A stretch of 64,000 nucleotides of DNA from Acidobacteriota bacterium (GTDB taxonomy: Bacteria; Acidobacteriota; Vicinamibacteria; Vicinamibacterales; UBA2999). This document shows, in pieces, positions 9,901 through 18,096 of this stretch (within the stretch, counting starts at the first letter, position 1; the number at the start of each line of letters is the position of its first letter). The position numbers and the translations under genes are program-made. Location: assembly GCA_030697165.1 (NCBI GenBank), contig JAUYQQ010000015.1, forward strand, positions 356,645-420,644, read 5' to 3'. The notes beneath the pieces were generated by a model, which did no database searches, was not told the origin of the DNA, and saw nothing but the letters and a program-made list of their open reading frames with translations.

Positions 9901-12429
9901 CTAGAAGGGTACCTCGTCTGCCGCTCCGACTTGGCGATGGCTAAAGCCATCGCCCTCCAAACGTCCGGCTCCAACCAGATGTTCGAGCAATCGCAGCGCC
10001 ACCGTCTTGGCCAGCGGCCCGGTTTCGCCGACCGGGCCGACGCACATCGGGCAGCCGGTTTCGCAGTCGCAGCCGGCAATCAGCGCGCTGGTTTTCGAGA
10101 GCAACTCCTGCTGCATGCCCCACAGCGGCGCGCTGAACCCGATGCCGCCAGGATAGGCGTCGTAAATGAAGATGCGCGGCGTATCATCACCATCCGTCTC
10201 GCCGGCATTCACTGATAATCCGACATCGCGCGCGTCGCACATCAGCAGCAACTGCGCGACCTGCTTCATCGCAAACGCCAGTCCCACGACGCCGTCCCGG
10301 CGATCGTCGGTGGCGTACGGCAGCGTCTTCATCACCGCCAGCGGGATCTCGAGCCAGTACGACGTGGTGTGCATCTGTTGTTCGGGCAGGTCGAGCTCAC
10401 CGGAACCGACGTTCTCGTTGGTGTGAAACTTGATCTTCTTGAACCCGACGACCCGCGACACCACGTGCACCTCGCCGTGCAACGCGACACTGGGCGCGTC
10501 GCTCGCGAAGCGATCGAGAATGGTCACCCTGGTATAGGTGATCGCGGTCGTGTAGTAGTCGCAGTCCACTTCCTTGACGTGCGCCTTGCGGCCGACGAAG
10601 TCGAGCTCCTCCACCTGGAAGATCCTGCCCTCGACCATGTAGATGGCCTTGGGATGCAGCGTCGACAGCGCGCTGGTGAAATCGGTTTCACCGATCACTT
10701 TCGCGCCGCTGGTGTGATCGGTGATCACGAAGTTGTCCGACGAAATCGACCGCAGGCTCACCGCGTTGGCCGGGTACGACTCGCTCGTCCAGTGCCACTG
10801 CCCCGCCTCCTCGTCGTGGCCCGAGCGGTGCACGAGGCCTGACTCCTGGAGCACGCCGAGCACTTCCTGCACGTTCACCCCGGGGCCCCCAACGCGCGGA
10901 CTCTGCGCGTTGGGGTGGACCTGGCCGTACGATTCCTCGGTGGTGAACGGCAACTCGAACGCCGCGCACTTCACGTGATCGACCAGGATGTGCAGGTTGT
11001 CGGGATTGACCAGCGCATGCTCGGGCGAGGCGTCGAAGAAGTACGAGGGATGCCGCACCACGAACTGATCGATCGGCGCACTCGACGACACCATGACCGC
11101 GGCCGACTGCCCCGTGCGCCGGCCGGCGCGCCCGGCGCGCTGCCAGGTCGAGGCAATCGTCCCCGGGTACCCGGCCATCACGCAGACATCGAGCGCGCCG
11201 ATGTCGATGCCAAGTTCGAGCGCGTTGGTTGAGACGACGCCGCGCACCTGGCCCGCGCGCAGCCCCTTCTCGATCTCGCGGCGGCGCAGCGGCAGGTAGC
11301 CGCCACGGTAGCCGCGAATGCGCTCGGGCATGCCCGGCACGTCCTCGAAGTCTTCCTTCAGGTAGGTCGTCAGGATCTCGGTGGTCGTCCGGCTCTGCGC
11401 AAACACGATCACCTGCAGGTTGCGCCGCAGGAACTCGCCCGCCACGCGCCGGGATTCCGCCACGTACGACTTGCGAATGCCCAGTTCGCGATTGACGACC
11501 GGCGGGTTCACGAACACGAAGAACTTCTCGCCCCGCGGCGCGCCGCTCCGGCTGACCAGAGAAAACGGCCGCTCCGCCAGCCGCTCCGCCAACTCGGCCG
11601 GATTGGCGATGGTCGCCGACGAGCAGATGAACTGCGGATTCGAGCCGTAGTGCCGGCAAATGCGCTGCAGCCGCCGCAGGACGTTGGCGAGATGGCTGCC
11701 GAACACGCCACGATAGGCGTGCAGTTCGTCGATCACGATGAACTGCAGGTTCTCGAAGAGCTTCGCCCATCGCGGATGGTGCGGCAGGATGCCGGAGTGC
11801 ACCATGTCGGGATTGCTGAGCACGATGTGCGCCTTGGTGCGAATGGTGCGACGCGCGTCCTGCGGCGTGTCGCCATCGTAGGTGTGGACGCCGATCTCCT
11901 CGTGACCGCCCTCTTCGCCGCTGACCTTGCTGATGGCGCCCACCAACTCGTGCAACTCGGCCATCTGGTCTTGCGCCAGGGCTTTGGTCGGAAACAGGTA
12001 CAACGCCCGTGTCGCCGGGTTCTTGAGAATGCGATCAAGGACCGGCAGGTTGTAGCACAGGGTCTTGCCCGACGCCGTGGGCGTGGTGACCACGACCTGC
12101 CGCCCCTCGGAAACGAGCGCGAAGGCTTCGGCCTGGTGCGTGTAGAGCTGCTGGACGCCGCGCGCCTCGAAGGCCGCCCGCAACCGCGGGTCAATGCCCG
12201 GCGGAAACGGTGCGAAGGCAGCCTCGACCGCAGGCAGCCGCCGCACGGCCGTCACGACCTCGTCCGGGGTATCGGGGCGGTCGAGGGCCGAGCCGGAGGC
12301 CAGGACCTGCAGCGCGCTTTGGAGGGCTACCTGTTTATGTTCGAGCGAGCGCCGTGCGGGCAGGGTCGTCCCTCGACCCTGCTCGGGACGACCCTGAGGC
12401 TCTCGAAGGGTCGCAGTGTCTGACGCCAT
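9901..12429 (-). CDS. mrfA: MrfA/YprA-type DEAD/DEAH helicase with DUF1998
   Basis: This 842-residue superfamily 2 helicase has Walker A TPTASGKT, the DEAH-like VIDELH, SATIANP, STNALELGIDIG and QRAGRAGRR motifs, and a C-terminal DUF1998 zinc site CDCETGCPMC. Sequence and layout follow Bacillus YprA (MrfA) closely. MrfA is a 3'-to-5' DNA helicase acting with the exonuclease MrfB, encoded immediately downstream. The DISARM protein DrmB also carries DUF1998, but no other DISARM gene is present. The first 25-30 residues and last 15-20 residues are encoded by repeat elements (12361-12413 and 9933-9963), so the true start may lie further in. Confidence 0.88.
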   Translation of the reverse strand: MASDTATLREPQGRPEQGRGTTLPARRSLEHKQVALQSALQVLASGSALDRPDTPDEVVTAVRRLPAVEAAFAPFPPGIDPRLRAAFEARGVQQLYTHQAEAFALVSEGRQVVVTTPTASGKTLCYNLPVLDRILKNPATRALYLFPTKALAQDQMAELHELVGAISKVSGEEGGHEEIGVHTYDGDTPQDARRTIRTKAHIVLSNPDMVHSGILPHHPRWAKLFENLQFIVIDELHAYRGVFGSHLANVLRRLQRICRHYGSNPQFICSSATIANPAELAERLAERPFSLVSRSGAPRGEKFFVFVNPPVVNRELGIRKSYVAESRRVAGEFLRRNLQVIVFAQSRTTTEILTTYLKEDFEDVPGMPERIRGYRGGYLPLRRREIEKGLRAGQVRGVVSTNALELGIDIGALDVCVMAGYPGTIASTWQRAGRAGRRTGQSAAVMVSSSAPIDQFVVRHPSYFFDASPEHALVNPDNLHILVDHVKCAAFELPFTTEESYGQVHPNAQSPRVGGPGVNVQEVLGVLQESGLVHRSGHDEEAGQWHWTSESYPANAVSLRSISSDNFVITDHTSGAKVIGETDFTSALSTLHPKAIYMVEGRIFQVEELDFVGRKAHVKEVDCDYYTTAITYTRVTILDRFASDAPSVALHGEVHVVSRVVGFKKIKFHTNENVGSGELDLPEQQMHTTSYWLEIPLAVMKTLPYATDDRRDGVVGLAFAMKQVAQLLLMCDARDVGLSVNAGETDGDDTPRIFIYDAYPGGIGFSAPLWGMQQELLSKTSALIAGCDCETGCPMCVGPVGETGPLAKTVALRLLEHLVGAGRLEGDGFSHRQVGAADEVPF
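9933..9963 (+). repeat. Third GCGATGGCTAAAGCCATCGC element, in the mrfA 3' end
   Basis: GGCGATGGCTAAAGCCATCGCCCTCCAAACG matches the copy at 9787-9817 in the same orientation. It encodes a C-terminal piece of MrfA (EGDGFSH). It lies within the last 65 bp of the gene and may have replaced the original terminus. Confidence 0.7.
12361..12413 (+). repeat. CCCTTCGA...CTCAGG-family element at the mrfA 5' end
   Basis: On the minus strand the element begins ACCCTTCGAGAGCCTCAGGG, followed by a second arm rich in GGTCGTCCC/GGGACGACC inverted repeats. It covers the first codons of mrfA. Related elements lie at 20070-20091 and 61669-61720. Confidence 0.6.
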
Positions 12430-12492
12430 AGGTAATCGTGTGCAATGCTACACGATCATTGGACGAAAGGGCGAACAAAGAACAAAAGGGAG

Positions 12493-12518
12493 GGTCCGGC
12501 TAAAGCCGGACGCTACGT
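12493..12518 (+). repeat. TCCGGC-family repeat covering the stop of the OmpA-family gene
   Basis: GGTCCGGCTAAAGCCGGACG followed by CTACGT matches the arms of the palindrome at 8021-8081. The minus-strand TAG stop of the OmpA-family gene (12513-12515) lies inside it, so the repeat supplies that stop codon. Confidence 0.65.
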
Positions 12519-13352
12519 CTTGACGAGCACAACCCGGCGGTTGCGGGCGCGGCCCTCTTCGGTGGCGTTCTCGCCCACGGGTTGGGTATCGCCCAGGCCT
12601 ACGGTCGTCAGGCGCGCCGCGTTGATCCCCTTTGCCGACAACCAGGCCGCCACGGCTACCGCGCGCGCGTTCGAGAGCTTCAAGTTCGCCGCCTGGTCAC
12701 CGACGTTGTCGGTGTGGCCTTCGATCCGCAGCTGCCAATCCGGGTTGGCCGTCAGCACGGCGAGCACGTCGGTCAACACGGCGTCCGACCCGGGCGTGAT
12801 GATCGCCTGACCGGTCGCGAAGGTGACGCCGTACACGTCGAGCTTCCCGCTCTTGGCGATGGCATCCGACATGGCCTGCGCAGTGGCCGACATTTCCTGC
12901 GCCATCTCCTTCACGAGGACCGTCGTCTGCTCGTAGACCGGGAGCTCGTTGAAGTCAGTGAGCTGCACGAACACCCACTGCGCGCCCTTCCGCACCGTGA
13001 TCGCGGCACGTTCGTGGCCCTCGTACCGGCCGTTGAACACCATCTGGTACCCCGCCTTCTGCAGGGCGGCCTCGAGATTGCGTTGCAGCTGCAGGTGCGA
13101 AATCGTCGCCGGGCATGCGAATTTGTTGTGGTCGCCGGCGCCCTCGAGCGTTTTCGTCTCGCCCGCTTTATTGATCACGACTTCCCAAGCGTCGAAGTCC
13201 TTCGCGCTGCATTCATAGATCTGGCATCCGGTCATTCGCGACACCAAGGGGGACGGCTTGCAGCCTTCGACGTCCGGCTCGCCGGGCTCCTGGGCCCAGG
13301 CCGGCCTGCCAAGGGCCAGGGCGAGCAACAGAATCGAAGTCAGCCGCGTCAT
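12513..13352 (-). CDS. OmpA-family protein with C-terminal peptidoglycan-binding domain
   Basis: With the ATG at 13352 the protein has 279 residues. It has a signal peptide (MTRLTSILLLALALG, cleavage near PAWAQ), a middle domain of unknown function with several Cys, and a C-terminal OmpA-like domain. That domain shows IEGHTDNVGDQAANLKLS and ends RARNRRVVLV, the usual peptidoglycan-binding signature. It is probably an outer-membrane or periplasmic protein tethered to the wall. Another ATG lies at 13361. The later start is preferred because a perfect TATAAT ends 7 nt before it, so a leaderless transcript would begin there. Several amino acids and the stop at the C-terminus come from a repeat. 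Confidence 0.85.
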   Translation of the reverse strand: MTRLTSILLLALALGRPAWAQEPGEPDVEGCKPSPLVSRMTGCQIYECSAKDFDAWEVVINKAGETKTLEGAGDHNKFACPATISHLQLQRNLEAALQKAGYQMVFNGRYEGHERAAITVRKGAQWVFVQLTDFNELPVYEQTTVLVKEMAQEMSATAQAMSDAIAKSGKLDVYGVTFATGQAIITPGSDAVLTDVLAVLTANPDWQLRIEGHTDNVGDQAANLKLSNARAVAVAAWLSAKGINAARLTTVGLGDTQPVGENATEEGRARNRRVVLVKT

Positions 13353-13359
13353 GTTTGCC

Positions 13360-13367
13360 ATTATAGT
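13360..13367. promoter_or_regulatory. Overlapping divergent -10 elements (shared core)
   Basis: On the minus strand TATAAT occupies 13365-13360 and ends 7 nt before the ATG at 13352. On the plus strand TATAGT occupies 13362-13367 and ends 8 nt before the permease ATG at 13376. The two hexamers overlap, so one AT-rich core appears to serve both divergent genes. Confidence 0.55.
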
Positions 13368-13375
13368 TCCCCCCA

Positions 13376-14704
13376 ATGCCTACCCTCGTCCGCCGCCTCG
13401 GCCTGTTGAGTTCCATTGGCATCGTCATCGGCATCACCATCGGTGGCGGCATTTTCCGCACGCCGGCCGGCATTGCCACGCGGGTGCCCGATCCCATGCT
13501 GATGATGGCCGTCTGGATCATCGGCGGCATCATCGTGCTCTGTGGCGCGCTCGCCTTCGCGGAACTGTCGGCGGCCATGCCCGAGACGGGCGGCATGTAT
13601 GTGTACCTGCGCGAGGGCTGGGGACGTCCCTTCGGGTTTCTCTACGGCTGGGCGCAGCTGGTGCTCATTCGCGCCGCGGCGCTTGGCGGCATCTCGTCGG
13701 TGTTCGGCGAGTACTTCATGCGGGTCTTCGGCCTCGATCCCATTGCCCACCCGGCGTGGGCCGACTATCTAGCGGCCGGGGCCATCATCTTCGCCGGGGC
13801 CACCAACATCGTCGGGGTCCAGCTGGGCGCATTGTTCGCGGGCATCTCGACCATCACGAAGTTCGGGGCGCTGGCGCTGCTGGTCGCGGCGTCGTTCCTG
13901 CTGGGCGGCGATGCCGGCGCCTCGTTCGGCCACCTTGCCTCCAACGGCGCCGCGGTGGATGCCGGCGTGTTTGGCCTGGCGCTGATCTCGGTGATGTGGG
14001 CGTACGACGGGTTCGCCGACCTGACGTTTGCCAGCGGCGAGGTCAAAGACCCGCAGCGCAATCTGCCGCGGGCGATCATCATCGGCACGGTGATGATCAT
14101 CGCCATCTACCTCCTCGCCAACGCGGCCTACCTGTATGTCAGCCCGATCGAGAAGGTGGCCAGCTCGCCGCTGATTGCCGCCGACACCATGGGCGCGCTG
14201 TTCGGCCAGATCGGCGTCTCGTTCATCGCGGTCGTCGTGATGATCTCCACGTTTGGATCGTTGATGGGCAGCATGCTCGCGTCACCGCGCATCTTCTTCG
14301 CGATGGCCGACGACAAGCTGCTGTTTGCCCCCATCGCCCGGGTCCACCCGACGTGGCACACGCCGTATGTCGCCATTGCGCTGGCCTCGGTGCTGGGCGT
14401 GGCCATGGTGATGACGCAGACCTTCGAGCAGCTGACCGACACGTTCGTGCTCGCGATGTGGCCGTTCTATGCGTTGAGCGTGGCCGCCATTTACACGCTG
14501 CGGAAGTCGCAGCCGAACCTGCATCGGCCCTACAAGGTGGTGGGCTATCCGTTCGTGCCTGCGGTGTTCATCGCCGCCGCACTCTACCTGGTCGTGAATG
14601 CGCTGATCAACGATCCGGTGTGGACCTCGATCACGTTCGGCGTGGTGCTGCTGGGGCTGCCGGTGTACTACATCTGGTTCAAACAGAAGGGTTCAAGCAC
14701 TTAG
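13376..14704 (+). CDS. APC-superfamily amino-acid permease
   Basis: This 442-residue protein has about 12 hydrophobic segments and the APC motif near the N-terminus (SSIGIVIGITIGGGIFRTPAG). It also shows PETGGMYVYLREGWG in the second helix-loop region and a loop with SGEVKDPQRNLPRAI. These features place it with the LAT/SteT-like amino-acid exchangers or permeases of the inner membrane; the substrate cannot be read from sequence. The start codon has no Shine-Dalgarno sequence but a TATAGT ends 8 nt upstream. A second permease of similar type ends at 63902. Confidence 0.9.
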   Translation: MPTLVRRLGLLSSIGIVIGITIGGGIFRTPAGIATRVPDPMLMMAVWIIGGIIVLCGALAFAELSAAMPETGGMYVYLREGWGRPFGFLYGWAQLVLIRAAALGGISSVFGEYFMRVFGLDPIAHPAWADYLAAGAIIFAGATNIVGVQLGALFAGISTITKFGALALLVAASFLLGGDAGASFGHLASNGAAVDAGVFGLALISVMWAYDGFADLTFASGEVKDPQRNLPRAIIIGTVMIIAIYLLANAAYLYVSPIEKVASSPLIAADTMGALFGQIGVSFIAVVVMISTFGSLMGSMLASPRIFFAMADDKLLFAPIARVHPTWHTPYVAIALASVLGVAMVMTQTFEQLTDTFVLAMWPFYALSVAAIYTLRKSQPNLHRPYKVVGYPFVPAVFIAAALYLVVNALINDPVWTSITFGVVLLGLPVYYIWFKQKGSST

Positions 14705-14818
14705 GTTCAATCACGAGGGTTCGAACACGGGGGTTCTCCTGAACCCTCGTGATTGAACCTTCGTGATTGAACCTTCGTGATTGAACCTTCGTGATTGAAC
14801 CCTCGTGATTGAACCTCT
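14704..14818 (+). repeat. 19-bp inverted repeat plus tandem TTCGTGATTGAACC units
   Basis: A perfect 19-bp inverted repeat (14704-14722 with 14741-14759) is followed by about four more tandem copies of a 14-bp unit, CTTCGTGATTGAAC, running up to the SDR gene. It sits between two convergent genes, so the inverted repeat could terminate both. The tandem copies look like slippage expansions of the right arm. Confidence 0.8.
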
Positions 14819-14819
14819 T

Positions 14820-15593
14820 TCAGAACATGCGCGACTGACACCCGTCAACAACCACAGTAGTGCCGCTGACCCAGCTGGCTTTGGGCGACGCCAGAAACGC
14901 GATCGCGGCGCCGATTTCTTCAGGCCGGCCGAACCGGCCGAACGGCAACTCGCGGCTGATGAACTCGGCGATCCCCTGGGGATCCGCCTGCTGGCGCTTC
15001 CACCACGACCCGCCCTCGAACAGGATCGAGCCCGGGGCCACCGAGACCACTCGCACCTGATCTTTTGCCAGTTGTTGGGCCAGCGACTTGGTCAGGCTGA
15101 TCTCCGCCGCCTTCACGGCGTTGTAGGTCATGCGGCCGCCCGACTCGCGCCCGAAGATCGACGACACAATGACTATGACCCCGCCCTGCTTGCGCAGGTG
15201 CGGCACCGCCAGGCGCGAGGCGCGGATGGCTGGAAACAGGGTGTGATCGAACGCTTCGTGCCATTCGGCGTCGCTGGTCGCTTCGAGATCGCCGCCCTTC
15301 GCCACGCCGACGTTGTTGACGAGCACGTCGAGCCGCCCAAACGTCTTGATGGCCGTCTCGATGACCGAGGCCACCCCATGCTGGGTCGAAACATCGGCGG
15401 TCACCGCCTCGGCGCGGGCCCCGTTCGCCGCGGCCGCGCGCAACTGCTCGACGGCGACCTGCAGCTGCTCAGCGCCCCGCGCGCACACCACCACATGCGC
15501 GCCTTCGCCAATCAGCGCTTCCGCCGCCGCCAACCCCAACCCGCGGCTGCCACCGGTCACCACCGCCACTTTTCCCGTCAGTCCTAAATCCAT
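14820..15593 (-). CDS. Short-chain dehydrogenase/reductase
   Basis: This 257-residue classical SDR has the cofactor motif TGGSRGLG, NNVG, the catalytic Ser region SSIFGRE and YNAVK, and ends VSGTTVVVDGCQS. It is probably a 3-oxoacyl-ACP reductase-like NAD(P)H oxidoreductase; the substrate is unknown. The ATG at 15593 has a GGGGAG ribosome-binding site 4-5 nt upstream. The open frame continues further upstream but that part is repeat-derived and not family-like. Confidence 0.88.
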   Translation of the reverse strand: MDLGLTGKVAVVTGGSRGLGLAAAEALIGEGAHVVVCARGAEQLQVAVEQLRAAAANGARAEAVTADVSTQHGVASVIETAIKTFGRLDVLVNNVGVAKGGDLEATSDAEWHEAFDHTLFPAIRASRLAVPHLRKQGGVIVIVSSIFGRESGGRMTYNAVKAAEISLTKSLAQQLAKDQVRVVSVAPGSILFEGGSWWKRQQADPQGIAEFISRELPFGRFGRPEEIGAAIAFLASPKASWVSGTTVVVDGCQSRMF

Positions 15594-15606
15594 ATCTCCC
15601 CAACCC

Positions 15607-15643
15607 GCACCCTGGCACCCTGGCACCTTGGCACCTTGGCACC
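15607..15643 (+). repeat. Tandem GGCACC repeat (TGGCACCT/C units)
   Basis: Four units of about 8 bp (CTGGCACC, TTGGCACC) lie between the DUF547 gene and the SDR gene. The same unit recurs at about 6903-6925, 18097-18126 and 25471-25500. Confidence 0.75.
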
Positions 15644-16477
15644 CTATCTGCCCGTCAAGTCGTTCAGCCGCCAGTCGAACTCGTGAAACACCATGACGAA
15701 CTCGTTCCGGCGAAGGAACTCGGCTTCGTTCGGCACAATCAGCGGCTCGATCAACGCCAGTACCGAGCGTTCCAGTGGGCTGCGGGTCGCGTACATCGCC
15801 GGCGCGCGATTCGCCAGCGTCCGAGTGAACAACGCCTCGCGCCATGAAAACATCGGGTTCACCGACAGCCGGTTGTTACCGGCATCCACTTGCACCAGGA
15901 CTCGCCGTGTCACCAACTCGCTGGTCATCGTCGTCAACTGCTGGTCGAGCCGGTCGGCGGTAAAGGCTTCGCTCTTGAGGCGGCTGCCGCCCATGGCGCC
16001 GCGACCAAGCGCCAGCAGCGCGCGCGGGTCATCGAAGCCGCCGATCACGTCTCGTTCGAGGGCGTCGAGCGTCAACTGGCGCCCGCCGGCGCGGAACGTG
16101 CGGCGTTCGAACGCACCGGGAATCTGCCGGATGCTGTTCGCCGGATAGTCAGGGGCTTTGCCACGAATGGGATAGCTGTCGATTACCGAACGCAGCACAA
16201 AGGCGTTGTAGGCGTTGATCCAATATGCGAGTTGCCGCGGCTGCGACCACCGGGCCACCGTGTCGGCGCCCACCTCGCTGATGGCCTGGACGTAGCGATC
16301 GAACTTGGCGCGCTCCTGCCTGAGCGCGTAGTAATAGACGAGGCCGTCGCGGACGTAGAGATCGAGAATCTCGTCGAACGGCTTGTGCAGGGGATCGACC
16401 GTCGCCGTGACTGGTTCCTGCGCCGCCGGCGGAGCGGCGATCAGGAGCACCAGCAGAGCCGTTACCATCAATCGCAT
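15644..16477 (-). CDS. Secreted DUF547 protein
   Basis: This 277-residue protein has a signal peptide (hydrophobic MRLMVTALLVLLIAAPPAAQ). The DUF547 body includes GLVYYYALRQ, LAYWINAYNAFVLRSV and the late NPMFSWREALFT. DUF547 proteins are widespread, exported in diderms and of unknown biochemical function. The Cys/His catalytic arrangement some authors propose for the family is not obvious here. It lies 5 bp after the alpha/beta hydrolase stop, so the two are probably one operon. Confidence 0.8.
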   Translation of the reverse strand: MRLMVTALLVLLIAAPPAAQEPVTATVDPLHKPFDEILDLYVRDGLVYYYALRQERAKFDRYVQAISEVGADTVARWSQPRQLAYWINAYNAFVLRSVIDSYPIRGKAPDYPANSIRQIPGAFERRTFRAGGRQLTLDALERDVIGGFDDPRALLALGRGAMGGSRLKSEAFTADRLDQQLTTMTSELVTRRVLVQVDAGNNRLSVNPMFSWREALFTRTLANRAPAMYATRSPLERSVLALIEPLIVPNEAEFLRRNEFVMVFHEFDWRLNDLTGR

Positions 16478-16482
16478 CGTCT

Positions 16483-17298
16483 TTAGAGCTTAGCCAAGAA
16501 CGCGGTCAACGCGGCGTTGAATGCGTCGGGCTGCTCGAGATTCGACAGGTGTCCGGCGGCCGGGATGGTGACGAGGGTCGCGCCGGGCACCGCATCCGCA
16601 ATGCGCCGCGAATCCTCTGGCGGCGTCAGTTCGTCTTCCTCGCCGACGATCACCAGCGTGGGCACGGTGACTTGCGCCAGCAGGGCCGTTGAGTCGGGGC
16701 GATGCATCATGCGGTGAATGGCGCCGCGAATCGCGACCGGCGACTGCTGCTTGATCAACCGTCGCACCTGCGCCTCGATGGCCGGATTCAGCTCCAGGGT
16801 CGTCTTGCCGAGCAGCTTGGGCATCATCTCCCGCGCCACGCCGGAGGGGCCTTCGCGGTCGACCAGCGCCAGCATGTTGCGCCGGTTGGCGCGGCCTTCC
16901 GGCGTGTCCGCAGTGGCGCGGGTGTCGGCCAGGATCAGCGCCTCGATGACCTGCGGCGCGCTCTGCAGCAAGGCGAGCGCCGCGTAGCCTCCCATCGACA
17001 GGCCGCCGATCACAACCCGCGAAAGCGACAGCTCGCCCAGCAGGTCAACCACATCGCCGGCGTAATCCGACATGGCCAGCGCGCTCAACGAATCAAGCTC
17101 GGTGGAGCCGCCAAAGCCACGCAGGTCCGGCGTGATCAGACGCCATCCAGCGGGAATGGCGCGCATTTGCGGCTCCCACTGATTCGCGCCGAGCGGAAAG
17201 GCATGCAGCAGCACGTACGTCCGCAGCGCGCTGTCGCCCGGGGCCGAGTCGAGATAGGCAATGGTGCTGGAGCCGATGTGACAGTACTGGCGCGTCAT
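16483..17298 (-). CDS. Alpha/beta hydrolase
   Basis: This protein of about 271 residues (ATG at 17298) has the oxyanion region LLHAFPLG and the nucleophile elbow GGLSMGG (Ser). It also has a late acid in VGEEDELTPP and the catalytic His in PAAGHLSN. It resembles 3-oxoadipate enol-lactonase and related small esterases, but the substrate is not determinable. A TTG-initiated extension to 17328 is possible. A TACAAT lies 15 nt before the ATG. The downstream DUF547 gene follows closely. Confidence 0.87.
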   Translation of the reverse strand: MTRQYCHIGSSTIAYLDSAPGDSALRTYVLLHAFPLGANQWEPQMRAIPAGWRLITPDLRGFGGSTELDSLSALAMSDYAGDVVDLLGELSLSRVVIGGLSMGGYAALALLQSAPQVIEALILADTRATADTPEGRANRRNMLALVDREGPSGVAREMMPKLLGKTTLELNPAIEAQVRRLIKQQSPVAIRGAIHRMMHRPDSTALLAQVTVPTLVIVGEEDELTPPEDSRRIADAVPGATLVTIPAAGHLSNLEQPDAFNAALTAFLAKL

Positions 17299-17330
17299 TG
17301 AGGGGTAGCCGGCATTGTATATCGCCAACC

Positions 17331-17370
17331 GGGTCTGACCCCGAGCAGGTCGTGCCGAGGGGTCTGACCC
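17331..17370 (+). repeat. Paired GGGTCTGACCC motifs
   Basis: GGGTCTGACCCC (17331-17342) and GGGGTCTGACCC (17359-17370) lie in the 90-bp gap between the alpha/beta hydrolase and the RraA-like gene. They form a self-complementary pair and could be a REP element or a terminator for the RraA-like gene. Confidence 0.55.
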
Positions 17371-17388
17371 GAGCGCGGTGGAGAAGCA

Positions 17389-18084
17389 CTAAATCTCGAT
17401 CGCGCCGCCAAATGTCTTCAGATGATCGCGGAACGTATAGGCGGGATTCGACGCGCGCTTGGCGAGGTAGCCGTGCAAATCGAGCTGCGACCGCAACAAC
17501 TCGCCCTTCAGCAGGCGGGTGGCTTGCGCACCCTCGCGAACGGCGATCTCACGTGCCGTCTCGATCACCTCGGCCAGGTGGGTCAGTCCGACGAACACGA
17601 TGCCATCGTCATCGGCAAAGACGACGTCGCCGGACGACACGGTGGCCGCGCCGAACCGGGCGCGGATGAGCGCATCGTCTGCGCGCGACCGCAGTTCGAG
17701 CGGCCCGTTTGGACAGGTGCCGAGGCTCCACACCTTGGCGCCAATGGCGCGAATGGCGGCGGTATCGCGGTGGGCGCCCCAGCAGAGCGTGGCGGCCAGC
17801 CGGCTCATGTGCGCTTCTCCCACCACGAGGTCGCCGATGCAACCCTCGTCGAGGCGGCCGCCGTTATCGATCACCAGGATGTCGCCAGGATTGGCCGAGG
17901 CGATCGCCTCGAGGAAGACATCGGTGCTGCCGGCGTGCCGGGCCGGACAGACCGGACCAGCGATCCGGGAGCCCGGGATGGTGCAGCGCAGTCCCGGAGG
18001 TCCGACGCGAACAGGCAATGACAGTTGCACGCACGCGTCGGCAACGAACGGCGTGCTCCAATCGAATCCGGCAGGAATGGACAT
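17389..18084 (-). CDS. RraA-like protein (aldolase/RNase E-inhibitor fold)
   Basis: This 231-residue protein has the RraA-family core. It shows GDILVIDNGGRLDEGCIGDL, then GAHRDTAAIRAIGAKVW, where Arg and Asp correspond to the usual G-x-x-RD substrate/metal-binding region, and a late SSGDVVFADDDG segment. Members are either regulators of RNase E or metal-dependent aldolases such as 4-hydroxy-4-methyl-2-oxoglutarate aldolase. The latter is likelier in isolation, but the assignment is open. TAGAAT ends 6 nt before the ATG, suggesting a leaderless message. Confidence 0.75.
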   Translation of the reverse strand: MSIPAGFDWSTPFVADACVQLSLPVRVGPPGLRCTIPGSRIAGPVCPARHAGSTDVFLEAIASANPGDILVIDNGGRLDEGCIGDLVVGEAHMSRLAATLCWGAHRDTAAIRAIGAKVWSLGTCPNGPLELRSRADDALIRARFGAATVSSGDVVFADDDGIVFVGLTHLAEVIETAREIAVREGAQATRLLKGELLRSQLDLHGYLAKRASNPAYTFRDHLKTFGGAIEI

Positions 18085-18090
18085 GGGGAC

Positions 18091-18096
18091 ATTCTA
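18091..18096 (-). promoter_or_regulatory. Putative -10 of a leaderless RraA-like gene
   Basis: On the minus strand TAGAAT occupies 18096-18091 and is followed by 6 nt (GTCCCC) and the ATG at 18084. Hexamer and spacing are identical to those before aguB. No Shine-Dalgarno sequence is present. Confidence 0.5.

Noticed and set aside
9901-12429. DISARM-like defence helicase
   Set aside because: DUF1998 occurs in DrmB, but no DISARM methylase, PLD or drmA-like gene is present, and the neighbour is a YprB-type exonuclease.
15607-15643. Sigma-54 promoters in the GGCACC arrays
   Set aside because: TGGCAC resembles the -24 element, but there is no matching TTGC -12 element at correct spacing, and the repeats occur inside coding sequences.
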